The notes under the pieces were generated by a model that did no database searches, had not been told where the DNA came from, and was given only the letters and a program-made list of their open reading frames with translations. Made by a program: the position numbers and the translations under genes. A DNA stretch of 64,000 nt from the NCBI RefSeq assembly GCF_003710825.1, contig NZ_RHHQ01000012.1:434001-498000 (forward strand), read 5' to 3'. Positions 8,491-16,909 of this stretch are shown here, piece by piece. Origin of the DNA: Brevibacillus fluminis. GTDB taxonomy: Bacteria > Bacillota > Bacilli > Brevibacillales > Brevibacillaceae. The stretch's first letter is position 1. Each line of letters opens with the position of its first letter.

Positions 8491-8722
8491 ATGAATCGCA
8501 TTTATTTCGCTGGAAATCCGTGGCCGGATGGACACCGGATCAAGGCTTGAGTTCGTCCATTCCTTCCGCGCTGGTGTTCGGGACGTAGAGTTTGAAGGAT
8601 TTTTGGTATCGGACGGAATGAGCGATGAATCAGCAAAGGTGGAGCTGCAGAAATTCGTGACAGATGTGGAGCGCTACACCTTGGTGACGAAAGGGTCTGC
8701 GCGTTATTGGGTGTGGAAGTGA
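8491..8722 (+). pseudogene. Frameshifted small gene of unknown function
   Basis: An ATG at 8491 behind TGGAGGG opens MNRIYFAGNPWPDGHRIKA and stops at 8548. The adjacent frame continues in the same style (LEFVHSFRAGVRDVEFEGFL to RYWVWK) and ends at 8722. One inserted or lost base near 8545 would join them into a protein of about 77 residues. The start and the even style of both halves suggest a real gene with a recent frameshift or a sequencing error. No function recognised. The rest of 8353-8490 and 8723-8950 holds only a 16-codon frame at 8760 with a GAGGTGA site, not called. Confidence 0.45.
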
Positions 8723-8952
8723 CAGAATCAACAGAATGAACATGCAATGAGGTGAAACAATGGATTACCAACAAGTGAGCAAGGAGCCTGCCCCATTTTC
8801 CATTTTGTAGCGCTCTTGCCCGGTTTAAATTCTTTCATTCGAGTAAAAAAAATCTATTAATTAGTAGCCCCTCTATTCTACAATATTAGCAGGTGAGCAA
8901 AGAGAAAAGAGCATTGCGGCCGGTTTATTGGATATTGATAGGGGGGTCTGCT

Positions 8953-10257
8953 ATGATTGTTTACTTCAAAGATTTTTTGCTGAACACGTTCATTATTTTT
9001 TCCCCGCTTGTCTTTTATCCATTTATTTACCAGACAAAGGAACGTCCGCGGCTCTACCGATTTTTGGTCGGATGCATGTTTTCCGTTGCCATCGTTGTGA
9101 CGATGTCCTTTCCGCTTATCGTGAAGGGAGTCACGTATGATTTTCGCTCCATCCCTCTGACGGTCGGATGCTTGTACGGGGGCCCGATCACCTCTGCCAT
9201 CCTGTACTTTATCGTCACTTGCTATCGCTGTGTACTGGGGCAACCGTCGAACCTGCTCTATGCGCTCGCTCTTTTGCCCAGTTTGGTCATCGTGCAGCTA
9301 CTGTGGAAAAAATATCAGACCAGCAAGCCGTACCAAAAGATCGTCATCGCGGTTTTTTTGTGCACAACGATGAAGCTCATGTCTTTTAGCATTTATCTTT
9401 CGGTAACCAATCGGCTGGACCTGCTCCTAAACAGCGTGCCAGAGACAATCGTCAGCTATGCGATTCAAGGCCTTCTGGTGGGAATATTCGTCTTTTGCAT
9501 GGAATTTTTAATGCGGTATTACCATATGCAAGAAGAGATGGTGCGCAGCGAAAAAGCCAAAATCGTCAGCGAAATGGCCGCGGCGGTCGCTCACGAAATC
9601 CGCAATCCGCTGACAACGGTACGCGGGTTCATCCAATTGCTGGGAGCGGAAGGAATCAGTGCTGAAAAGCGTGGATTTTATCAAAAAATATCGCTCGAAG
9701 AATTGGATCGGGCACAGATGATCATCACGGATTACCTTTCCTTAGCAAAGCCTGATCCAGAAATCGTGGAATTCATTCAGATTCAGGATGAAATCCGCTA
9801 TCTATCAAATGTGCTGCTGACCTATGCCAACTATAATAATTCGCAAATCGAAACGAATATCGCTTTGGATGAGGATATGCAAATCGTGGGCGACCGCCAC
9901 AAATTCAGGCAAGCGCTGATCAATATCGGCAAAAATGCGATTGAGGCTTTGCAAGATGGCGGTTCCCTCACCATATCCGCGAAGAAACGCGAGGGGATGG
10001 TGGTTATCGAGATTCGCGATACCGGTGTCGGTATGACAGAGGAGCAGATCCAGCGTCTCGGAACACCATACTACTCGACAAAAGAAAAAGGAACCGGCTT
10101 GGGCACAATGGTTTCGTTTACGATTATCAAAAAGATGAATGGCACGATCACGATCAAGAGCAAGCCGGGCAAAGGAACGCTGTTTTGCATTCAATTCCCG
10201 CATGCGTATGCCGCTGTCGGCAGCATGGAAGAAGTGGCTGCAGGGAAAGAGCAGTAG
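8953..10257 (+). CDS. KinB-like membrane sensor histidine kinase
   Basis: This 434-residue protein has an N-terminal block of about six hydrophobic helices (residues 1-190), resembling the 5TM-LYT sensor of KinB. A cytoplasmic HisKA domain follows with His214 in AVAHEIRNPLTTVRGF, then an HATPase domain with N box GDRHKFRQALINIGKNAIEA, G1 DTGVGM and G2 GTGLG. The chosen ATG at 8953 follows a run of G (GATAGGGGGG); the longer frame from GTG 8893 lacks a site, and KinB proteins begin with the FKDFLLN region. It is an orphan kinase with no response regulator beside it, as expected for a phosphorelay kinase feeding Spo0F. The sporulation role is inferred from similarity. Confidence 0.75.
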   Translation: MIVYFKDFLLNTFIIFSPLVFYPFIYQTKERPRLYRFLVGCMFSVAIVVTMSFPLIVKGVTYDFRSIPLTVGCLYGGPITSAILYFIVTCYRCVLGQPSNLLYALALLPSLVIVQLLWKKYQTSKPYQKIVIAVFLCTTMKLMSFSIYLSVTNRLDLLLNSVPETIVSYAIQGLLVGIFVFCMEFLMRYYHMQEEMVRSEKAKIVSEMAAAVAHEIRNPLTTVRGFIQLLGAEGISAEKRGFYQKISLEELDRAQMIITDYLSLAKPDPEIVEFIQIQDEIRYLSNVLLTYANYNNSQIETNIALDEDMQIVGDRHKFRQALINIGKNAIEALQDGGSLTISAKKREGMVVIEIRDTGVGMTEEQIQRLGTPYYSTKEKGTGLGTMVSFTIIKKMNGTITIKSKPGKGTLFCIQFPHAYAAVGSMEEVAAGKEQ

Positions 10258-10413
10258 CTGGTACACAAAAACTGAAGAGGCTTTCATTTACATATAATAA
10301 AGCTCAAGATATCCGATACTATTTGTATCAGACTCTTTTCACTGGAATCATTTTCCCTTATTGTGAATGAAGTGACGAAATAAAGGAATGTGAATTTGTG
10401 CAGGGGGGCATCA

Positions 10414-11391
10414 ATGGGATCGTTTTGGCAGTTAGTGAAAAAAGGCAATACTTCATCTGCGGCAGCAGCTATCGGCAACGCGGCGCTTGCCGTGGTCAAA
10501 GGGGGAGCGGCGTTGTACAGCGGGAGCGGAGCGATGTTTGCGTCCGCGATGCATTCGGTAGCGGATGCGGTTAACCAAAGCTTCGTGTTCGCCGGCAGCG
10601 TTCTTGCTGAACGCCAGCCGACACAGCGTTTTCCCACCGGGTTCGGACGGGTGATCAACCTGTTCTGCATGGTGGCAGTGATTGTCGTGACAGTCATGGC
10701 GTATGAGACGATCCGAGAAGGGTTCCATCTTCTGGCCCATCCGGTACAATCGAGCCACTTCCTGATTAACCTGATAGCGCTTTTGCTTGGTATCGGCGTA
10801 GATGGCTTCATTTTGATCAAAGCGATGAAGGAAGTCGTCAAAGAAACGCGTGTGGAAGCGCACGGCATCGGCGTCATCGCAGCTGCATTCAAAAACGTAG
10901 GTCGGGCAGCGCCACCGACGCGACTTGTCTTTTATGAAGATCTTGTCGCGACTTCGGGAGCCTTGCTGGCGTTGATTGCGGTCATCGTTTCAACGTTTAC
11001 CCCGTTTCAACTGCTTGACGGGGTTGCCACGATTATCATCGGGCTGTTGATGGTGGGGGTCGCCTTTAAGGTCGGCTATGACAACATGGTTGGCCTGATC
11101 GGGGTGGCGGCTCCGCGTGAAATTGAAGACCGGGTCGCCGCGATCATCTTTAGCGAGCCAGCTGTCACTGATATCAACCGGCTGCGCATTTTGCAGGAAG
11201 GCCGTTTTTATCACGTTGAAGGTTATTTGGAACTGAAGCCTGGCATGACGCTTGCCGATGCAGACGACATCAAATTCGGCGTCCGTGACAGGCTGTTGGC
11301 TGATCCGGATATTAGCGATGTGATTTTGGGAATCATTGAGGACAACGGCGTCCAGGATTGGAAGCAGGCGGAGCCTGTGACGACACCATAA
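10414..11391 (+). CDS. Cation diffusion facilitator (CDF) family metal exporter
   Basis: A 325-residue protein with an N-terminal six-helix transport domain and a C-terminal cytoplasmic ferredoxin-like domain (about residues 235-315), the normal CDF plan. The helix II motif HSVADAVNQ and the later FYEDLVATSGALLALI carry metal-site type acidic and histidine residues. The start at 10414 follows CAGGGGGG; a GTG at 10390 in frame is not supported. The substrate (Zn, Fe, Mn or Co) cannot be told. It is followed 34 bases later by a small gene that may be cotranscribed. Confidence 0.75.
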   Translation: MGSFWQLVKKGNTSSAAAAIGNAALAVVKGGAALYSGSGAMFASAMHSVADAVNQSFVFAGSVLAERQPTQRFPTGFGRVINLFCMVAVIVVTVMAYETIREGFHLLAHPVQSSHFLINLIALLLGIGVDGFILIKAMKEVVKETRVEAHGIGVIAAAFKNVGRAAPPTRLVFYEDLVATSGALLALIAVIVSTFTPFQLLDGVATIIIGLLMVGVAFKVGYDNMVGLIGVAAPREIEDRVAAIIFSEPAVTDINRLRILQEGRFYHVEGYLELKPGMTLADADDIKFGVRDRLLADPDISDVILGIIEDNGVQDWKQAEPVTTP

Positions 11392-11425
11392 CGAGGAACA
11401 TGCCAAGACAAGGAGAGGGATCAGC

Positions 11426-11605
11426 ATGAAAGTGACACTTGCGAAGGAATTGTTTCCTAAAGCGTTGAAAGTGGGCGATAGCGTGCCTTTTTCTGAGCAC
11501 GGCATGTATGTTGGGAACGGCAAGGTAGTCGGAATGACCGACACGCATTATGAGGTAGAATTGGATAACCGTGTGACTGAAAACGTCGATCGGATCAGCA
11601 AATAA
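11426..11605 (+). CDS. Conserved-looking 59-residue protein of unknown function
   Basis: ATG at 11426 follows AAGGAGAGGG. The product is a small, soluble, probably beta-rich protein (KVGDSVPFSEHGMYVGNGKV, then MTDTHYEVELDNRV), reminiscent of small barrel folds such as SH3-like domains. It ends 7 bases before a strong terminator, so it is a real transcribed unit, probably with the CDF gene. No family was recognised. Confidence 0.6.
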   Translation: MKVTLAKELFPKALKVGDSVPFSEHGMYVGNGKVVGMTDTHYEVELDNRVTENVDRISK

Positions 11606-11611
11606 GAACAG

Positions 11612-11650
11612 CCCGCAACCCGTAAAGCATCTGGTGTTGCGGGTTTTTTC
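11612..11650 (+). terminator. Rho-independent terminator
   Basis: CCCGCAAC (11612-11619) pairs with GTTGCGGG (11636-11643) and is followed by TTTTTT. Confidence 0.85.
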
Positions 11651-11691
11651 TTGCGTAAAACGGGAGGATATTTATTCCATACACAATGATG

Positions 11692-11719
11692 TTGCTAATT
11701 CATACCAATCAATTATAAT
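11692..11719 (+). promoter_or_regulatory. Sigma-A promoter of the GNAT gene
   Basis: TTGCTA at 11692 and TATAAT at 11714 are separated by 16 bases, about 50 bases before the start codon. Confidence 0.55.
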
Positions 11720-11771
11720 GGGAATATATGTTCCTGTGTCAAATAATTCGGAAAGTGGGTGGGTGTGAAAG

Positions 11772-12299
11772 ATGTCCAAGCAATCGGATTCCTTTCAGAT
11801 ACGAATTGAGCCCTGGGCGGATGATAACTTAGATCTACTGCGTGGTACCAATACACAAGAAATGACAGATCACCTAGGCGGGCCTGAGACGGAGGAGCAG
11901 CTTGTTGCTCGCCACAACCGATATTTGGAGATCAACAAAGCTGGGATTGGACGTATGTACAGCATCGTGTTGCTCCCGAATCGCGTCGAAGCTGGCAGTA
12001 TCGGATATTGGGATAAAATTTGGCATGGTGAGACGGTGTATGAAATGGGGTGGAGCGTTTTGCCTCAATTCCAGGGCAAAGGCATAGCGGCTGCAGCAAC
12101 CGCGACCGCCGTATCCCATGCCAAATCAGAACAAAAACACAGGTTCATCTATGCATTTCCATCTGTTGATAACCTGGCATCTAACGCCATTTGTAGAAAG
12201 AACAACTTCTCACTGCTCGGAGAGTGTGAATTCGAATACCCAAAAGGGAGCTTCATGCGGTGCAACGAATGGCGTCTGGACCTTACCACGACAACGTGA
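11772..12299 (+). CDS. GNAT-family N-acetyltransferase
   Basis: A 175-residue acetyl-CoA dependent acetyltransferase. The acetyl-CoA pyrophosphate loop is read as WSVLPQFQGKGIAAAATATA (Q/RxxGxG/A), followed by the C-terminal PSVDNLASNAICRKNNF helix typical of the RimJ/RimL-like branch. It is a single-gene unit with its own promoter and a shared downstream terminator. The acceptor substrate is unknown. Confidence 0.8.
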   Translation: MSKQSDSFQIRIEPWADDNLDLLRGTNTQEMTDHLGGPETEEQLVARHNRYLEINKAGIGRMYSIVLLPNRVEAGSIGYWDKIWHGETVYEMGWSVLPQFQGKGIAAAATATAVSHAKSEQKHRFIYAFPSVDNLASNAICRKNNFSLLGECEFEYPKGSFMRCNEWRLDLTTTT

Positions 12300-12329
12300 G
12301 ATCAAGCGCAAAGACAAGCATAAGATAAG

Positions 12330-12365
12330 AAAATCCCGTCCATTAATGAGCGTGGACGGGATTTT
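12330..12365 (+). terminator. Bidirectional terminator between convergent genes
   Basis: AAAATCCCGTCCA (12330) and TGGACGGGATTTT (12353) are perfect 13-base complements with a ten-base loop, giving A/T runs on both sides. It serves the GNAT gene and the opposing MerR-type gene. Confidence 0.85.
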
Positions 12366-13625
12366 CTATTTTCGTATCGTATCCGGAGAAGGAATTGCGA
12401 TCCGCTCCGCTTGATACGAGGCCAGGTACAGCCGATCTTGGTTCAGATGGTAATCCAGATAGCGCCCCGGTTCGGTCAACGATCCCAGCTCTTCCCGCAT
12501 GCAAGCGGAAAAGCCGTTGGCAAGCAGTTGATTGGCGATATAGTCCGGCTCGATATTTTGCGGATGGCTGTCCGGATAGAGCGCATGGAGGTTTTGCAGC
12601 GAGCGCGATTGATGCTGGTAGTACATATAGGTACCGAAAATCCGCGCGTCTTCCTGTAAATAAGGCAGCAAGTGCGCCAGCGGCCAGGAATTGGCGTACA
12701 GGGAAAAATCATTAAACGAGAGCGTATCGATGACAAGACTGATGCAGCCGTTTTGCAAGGGAAGCCGCAGGTCGTTGTTGACGATATAGAGCACCTGGAG
12801 CTTAGGATTGAGATGCTCAAGCTTTCCTTTCAGCTTTTTCAGCATCATCAGGCTGTTGGCAGTAAACACATAGAGCGTATCCGACGGCAGCTGGGCCAAG
12901 TATTTGGGCGGAAAAACGTAGACCTCGACATTGGTTTGCAGCATGATTTGGCGCGGTCCCATGTTTTGCTGAAGCGATGTGTAAATCCACTGGCTGCCTT
13001 TTTCCATCAGGCTGATCCAGCCAGGTGATAGCTCCGGGAAAATGTCCTGGTCATAAATGAAATAATCTTGCATCGGCGAAGCAGCCACCGAAGAGGTGAG
13101 CAGGATACCCTCCTTGATTTCTGCGAAATAGCCGCAGCGACAGTGAAGCCTCGCCTCCAGCAGATGCTGCCCGAATAAAGAAGCGTTTTCGACTGCGAGC
13201 GGCTGGTTGCACGACGGACAGGCGAGCATCGGAATGAACGACAACGGGACCCCTGTTTGCAGCGTGGGAGGAGCCAGCTTGCGTGTCGTCCGAATTTTTT
13301 CCTCCAGAAGGGCGATCGAACGATTGAGCTGGGAGCTTTCCTCCTGCAAAAGCTGTTTCTGCTCTTGCAGCAGGCCGACGAAATACTCCAAATCGTCATT
13401 GTCGGCGAACTGCGAGATGCGTTTGAACGACATGATTTTTTGGATATCCTGCATGGAGAAGCGCAGCTGCTTCAGTTCCAGAATCCAGTTCATGTCATCG
13501 ACGCAGCCGTCATGGAAGCGGTATTGGGCATCCTGCTTGACTGGAATCAACAAGCCTAGCTCCATATAATAGCGGATGGTTTCGATTGTGACCGAAAATT
13601 GCTTGGCGAATGCGCCGATTCTCAC
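12366..13625 (-). CDS. MerR-type regulator fused to a zinc ribbon and a methyltransferase-like C-terminal domain
   Basis: Residues 1-70 form a MerR winged helix (RIGAFAKQFSVTIETIRYY). A coiled coil follows at about 78-112. Cys136, Cys139, Cys162 and Cys164 (CPSC...CRC) form a likely zinc ribbon like those of RlmA-type methyltransferases. The remaining 240 residues alternate hydrophobic strands and helices in a Rossmann-like order (QIMLQTNVEVYVF, LQVLYIVNNDLRLPL, GCISLVIDTLSFNDF) but lack a clear glycine-rich SAM loop. At 419 residues it is far longer than ordinary MerR proteins (130-280). The GTG start follows GGGAGG. A palindrome in its own promoter suggests autoregulation. It may be a ligand-sensing regulator built on a decayed methyltransferase. 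Confidence 0.7.
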   Translation of the reverse strand: MRIGAFAKQFSVTIETIRYYMELGLLIPVKQDAQYRFHDGCVDDMNWILELKQLRFSMQDIQKIMSFKRISQFADNDDLEYFVGLLQEQKQLLQEESSQLNRSIALLEEKIRTTRKLAPPTLQTGVPLSFIPMLACPSCNQPLAVENASLFGQHLLEARLHCRCGYFAEIKEGILLTSSVAASPMQDYFIYDQDIFPELSPGWISLMEKGSQWIYTSLQQNMGPRQIMLQTNVEVYVFPPKYLAQLPSDTLYVFTANSLMMLKKLKGKLEHLNPKLQVLYIVNNDLRLPLQNGCISLVIDTLSFNDFSLYANSWPLAHLLPYLQEDARIFGTYMYYQHQSRSLQNLHALYPDSHPQNIEPDYIANQLLANGFSACMREELGSLTEPGRYLDYHLNQDRLYLASYQAERIAIPSPDTIRK

Positions 13626-13657
13626 TTTTTTACACGCCTCCCTTGCCTCTTAATTCT

Positions 13658-13684
13658 ATTATACTAGAAACGTGGGGTTAACCC
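13658..13684 (-). promoter_or_regulatory. Promoter and palindromic operator of the MerR-type gene
   Basis: On the minus strand a TATAAT (plus 13658-13663) lies about 30 bases before the GTG. The perfect palindrome GGGTTAACCC (13675-13684) covers the expected -35 area. MerR proteins bind dyads lying in the promoter spacer or -35 region, so this is a candidate autoregulatory site. Confidence 0.45.
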
Positions 13685-13788
13685 TATGTTTTTGTGAAAA
13701 AGCTGTCGATTAAGCGCTTGATGTGTAGATACATGCATCCGGTAAACTGGAGAAGAGAGCACATGGCGCTTATGAAATGTAAGTGCAA

Positions 13789-13800
13789 GAAAGCGCTTTC
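13789..13800 (+). promoter_or_regulatory. cre-like catabolite control site before potD
   Basis: GAAAGCGCTTTC is a perfect 12-base palindrome that matches the core of the CcpA-binding cre consensus TGAAAGCGCTTTCA except for the first T. It lies 70 bases before the potD start, so carbon-source control of the lone PotD is likely. Confidence 0.55.
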
Positions 13801-13869
13801 ACATGAGGGGGACATGCTGATCGCTTGCGATCGCATGACAACATCGAAAACAGAAAGTGAGGATGTGGA

Positions 13870-14943
13870 ATGAAAAAAATGGCAACCCGCACCAAATGGT
13901 TGGCACTTGCGCTGGCAGGGGTGCTTGCGCTTGCAGCAGGCTGCGGCAACAGCGCCGCACCAGCAGGCGAGGAAAGCAAATCGAAGGAATTGAACGTGTT
14001 TAACTGGTCTAATTATTTGCCTGAATCTGTAATCAAGCAGTTCGAGAAAGAATCGGGTATCAAGGTGAATTACAGCACCTACTCGTCCAACGAGGAGATG
14101 CTGGCCAAGCTGACTGCAAGCAATGGCGTCTATGACGTTGCGGTCGCGACCAGCTACATGGTGGATATCATGAGCAAGCAGCAACTGCTTGATCCGATAG
14201 ATTTGAACAAGGTGCCGAATTTCAGCAACATCGGCCCGGATTATGTGAAGAAAGCGTTTGACCCGAAAAATGAATACTCCATCCCGTATTTGGCGGGCAA
14301 CATCGTTTTGGCCGTCAACACGGATAAAGTGAAAACACCGGTTACAAGCTATGCCGACCTGTGGAAGCCTGAATTCAAAAACTCCGTTGTCGTTGTTGAC
14401 GATATGCGCGGCCTGATCGGGATGACCAACCAAATGCAAGGCAAATCGATGAATGAGACGGACGATGCCGTGCTGCAAAAGTCGAAGAGCATGCTTGTCG
14501 ACCTTTTGCCGAATATCAAAGCGTTTGACAGCGACAGCCCGAAAACGCTGCTGATCAATGGTGAAGCAACCGTCGGCTTAGTATATGGCGCAGAGGCTGC
14601 ACTGGCACAAAAAGAAGTGCCGGCGATCAAAGCGGTTTATCCAAAGGAAGGCGTCATCCTGTGGATGGACAACTTCGTGATTCCAAAAGGTGCAAAAAAC
14701 AAAGAAAATGCAGAAGCGTTCATGAACTTCCTGCTGAGACCTGAAATTAGTGCGGAAATTTCTAAAGAGATTCCGTATACGAACCCGAATATCAAAGCCC
14801 AGGAGCTGCTCGATGACTCGATCAAGAAAGATCCGATCATCTATCCGACGAAAGAAGACTTGCAGCGCGGGGAATATGCAGGCGATGTGGGAGACAAAAT
14901 CTCGCAGCTCGACCGCATTTGGAATGAGCTGAAATCGCACTAG
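13870..14943 (+). CDS. potD: PotD-like polyamine ABC substrate-binding lipoprotein
   Basis: A 357-residue extracytoplasmic solute-binding protein. The N-terminus is a lipoprotein signal with lipobox LAAGC (Cys25). The mature part begins ELNVFNWSNYLPESVIKQFE, the signature opening of PotD/PotF, and WKPEFKNSVVVVDDMRG is also typical. No potA, potB or potC genes are next to it, so it must work with a permease encoded elsewhere or act as a sensor. It is followed 25 bases later by an amidohydrolase, suggesting a two-gene operon. A cre-like site precedes it. Confidence 0.85.
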   Translation: MKKMATRTKWLALALAGVLALAAGCGNSAAPAGEESKSKELNVFNWSNYLPESVIKQFEKESGIKVNYSTYSSNEEMLAKLTASNGVYDVAVATSYMVDIMSKQQLLDPIDLNKVPNFSNIGPDYVKKAFDPKNEYSIPYLAGNIVLAVNTDKVKTPVTSYADLWKPEFKNSVVVVDDMRGLIGMTNQMQGKSMNETDDAVLQKSKSMLVDLLPNIKAFDSDSPKTLLINGEATVGLVYGAEAALAQKEVPAIKAVYPKEGVILWMDNFVIPKGAKNKENAEAFMNFLLRPEISAEISKEIPYTNPNIKAQELLDDSIKKDPIIYPTKEDLQRGEYAGDVGDKISQLDRIWNELKSH

Positions 14944-14968
14944 ATCGATCAATAAGGAAGTGAATGGA

Positions 14969-16603
14969 ATGGGAGATTTGCAAGGAAAGGTTGCCGATAT
15001 TGTCCTGACGAGCAATGCGGTTTTCACCGGCTATGGGGATGCACCGAGAACGGGAGCGGTGGCGGTTGCGGGCAACCGGATTTTGGCGGTCGGAACAGAG
15101 GACGAGATTCGTCCATTGGTGGGACCAGAGACAAAGGTGCTGTCTTATGAAGATAAGCTGATCATGCCCGGGTTCCATGACTTCCACGTGCATGTGTTGC
15201 TGGGAAGCTTGGAACAGCAATGCATTAACCTGCTGTCGGCCAAATCGGAGGAAGAAACCGCTCAGATGGTCAAGGCGTATGCGGATGAGCATCCGGAGTA
15301 TCCATGGGTAATCGGTTTCAGCTGGTACCATGTTCACTGGGATGAAAAAAAGCTGCCGCACCGCTCGACGCTGGACAAGTATATTCCAGACCGCCCGGTA
15401 TTCTTGTTCAACGCGGAGTGCCACGGGGCGTGGCTCAACAGCAAAGCGCTGGAGCTGGCTGGCATTACGCGTGATACGCCAGACCCGCAGTTTGGCGAGA
15501 TCGCGCGCGACGAGAACGGCGAACCGACGGGCTTCCTGTATGAAACGGCGATGGCGCTCGCCAAGCAAGCTTTCGAATTCCCGACCGAACGTAGGATCAG
15601 CCTTTTGCAAGGCTTCCTCGACCATGCGGCACAGCTCGGCGTCACCTCAGTAGGCGACATGTTCCCGCTGGTGACGATGGAGCTTGGCGATCTCGACATG
15701 TACAGACAGTTCGAGGAGATGGACCGACTGAGCGTGCGCATCCACTTTTTGACCGAGCTGGACGGCGATTTGGAAAAACCGCGGAAGCTGCGTGAAACGT
15801 ACCGTTCCGAGAAGCTGCAGTTCGCCGGCTTGAAAAATTTCCTGGATGGCGTGCCGACGACGTATACGGGCTATTTGCTCGAGCCGTACGCGGATCGTCT
15901 CGATACATGTGGGGACACGCTCATTCCGAAGCATGTCATAGAAGACTGGACCGTACAAGCTGACCGCGAAGGCTTCCGCATCCGCTACCATGCATGCGGC
16001 GATGCGGCCGTTCGCCTGGGACTGGATTGCTTCGCGGAAGCGCAGCGGCAAAACGGGGCGCGCGATTCGCGCCATACGATCGAGCATATCGAAGTGCTGC
16101 ATCCAGACGATCTGCCCCGCTTCAGTGAGCTGGGCGTGATTCCATCGATTCAACCGGAGCATCTGGCATCCGACACGTTTGCTGGACATACGTATTTGGC
16201 GCGTCTCGGCCCAGAGCGAAGCCGCCGTACCTGGCCGATCAACAGCCTGCAAAAATCCGGGGCAACGCTCGCTTTCGGCAGCGACTTCCCGGTTGTCGGA
16301 CTCGATCCGATCACGGAGCTGTACCGCGCCGTGACCCGTCTGCATAACGACGGTCAACCGGAGGGCGGCTGGAATCCTGAAGAGCGGATCAGCATGGCCG
16401 ACGCGCTGCGCGCTTACACGTCGGGTGCCGCTTACGGCAACTTCCGCGAGCACGATTTGGGCACGCTGGAAGCCGGCAAGCTCGCCGACATCGTGGTGCT
16501 CGACCAAAACCTGTTTGCTGTAGAGCATGAACGAATCCGCGACACCAAAGTCTCCCTTACCATGATGGATGGCAAGATTGTCTATCAGAAGGAAGAAGAG
16601 TAA
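14969..16603 (+). CDS. YtcJ-type metal-dependent amidohydrolase
   Basis: A 544-residue amidohydrolase-3 family enzyme. Metal-site motifs are HDFHVHV (about residue 70), RYHACGDAAV, HTIEHIEV and the late FGSDFPV aspartate, in the order seen in YtcJ and formamide/N-acyl amidases. ATG 14969 is chosen because AAGGAAG lies eight bases before it; GTG 14960 overlaps that site. No signal peptide. Substrates of this family are poorly known; adjacency to PotD suggests an N-acylated or cyclic amine taken up with it, which is speculative. A strong terminator follows. Confidence 0.8.
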   Translation: MGDLQGKVADIVLTSNAVFTGYGDAPRTGAVAVAGNRILAVGTEDEIRPLVGPETKVLSYEDKLIMPGFHDFHVHVLLGSLEQQCINLLSAKSEEETAQMVKAYADEHPEYPWVIGFSWYHVHWDEKKLPHRSTLDKYIPDRPVFLFNAECHGAWLNSKALELAGITRDTPDPQFGEIARDENGEPTGFLYETAMALAKQAFEFPTERRISLLQGFLDHAAQLGVTSVGDMFPLVTMELGDLDMYRQFEEMDRLSVRIHFLTELDGDLEKPRKLRETYRSEKLQFAGLKNFLDGVPTTYTGYLLEPYADRLDTCGDTLIPKHVIEDWTVQADREGFRIRYHACGDAAVRLGLDCFAEAQRQNGARDSRHTIEHIEVLHPDDLPRFSELGVIPSIQPEHLASDTFAGHTYLARLGPERSRRTWPINSLQKSGATLAFGSDFPVVGLDPITELYRAVTRLHNDGQPEGGWNPEERISMADALRAYTSGAAYGNFREHDLGTLEAGKLADIVVLDQNLFAVEHERIRDTKVSLTMMDGKIVYQKEEE

Positions 16604-16617
16604 CCATTTAAAGCTAA

Positions 16618-16652
16618 CTGCCGTCCTATTATTTGGGACGGCAGTTTTTTTA
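16618..16652 (+). terminator. Rho-independent terminator
   Basis: CTGCCGTCC (16618-16626) pairs perfectly with GGACGGCAG (16636-16644), followed by seven or more T. Confidence 0.85.
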
Positions 16653-16694
16653 ATGTTTGCAAGAAAGGAAGATGGAGATTTTTACTGCAGCAAA

Positions 16695-16800
16695 GGGATT
16701 TGGTCAAGAAAGTGGAGCAAAAAGCTTTTACAATGCCCGTTCACCCCGCCCCCCAGCAGGCATTGTAACCGCTTTTGCGTAACTTTCTTGACCAAATCCC
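16695..16800 (+). repeat. Long palindromic interspersed element, copy A (short form)
   Basis: The outer arms (16695-16713 and 16782-16800) are a perfect 19-bp inverted repeat starting GGGATTTGGTC. An inner 10-bp stem TTACAATGCC (16728) / GGCATTGTAA (16759) follows, with a smaller GCAAAA/TTTTGC pairing between. The loop is about 21 bases and C-rich (CCCCCAGCA just before the inner 3' arm). Two longer copies of the family lie at 30277 and 50106. It sits between a terminator and the GH18 gene, and is followed by CACCTCC as in copy C. Confidence 0.8.
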
Positions 16801-16909
16801 CTCACCTCCACTACAGCAAAAAAAAGCCAATTCAGCCTGCTCTATCTATGATAAACTGATTTCGATTGAAAAAAGAGAGAGACAAGCGACACAAGGAGAG
16901 GGCAAGACA

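Noticed and set aside
12395-12715. Plus-strand frames inside the MerR-type gene
   Set aside because: They mirror the minus-strand coding sequence and lack starts; base composition explains them.
16695-16800. Repeat copy A as a simple terminator
   Set aside because: A proper terminator lies just upstream at 16618-16652, the arms are far longer than needed, there is no T tract and two relatives exist in the window.
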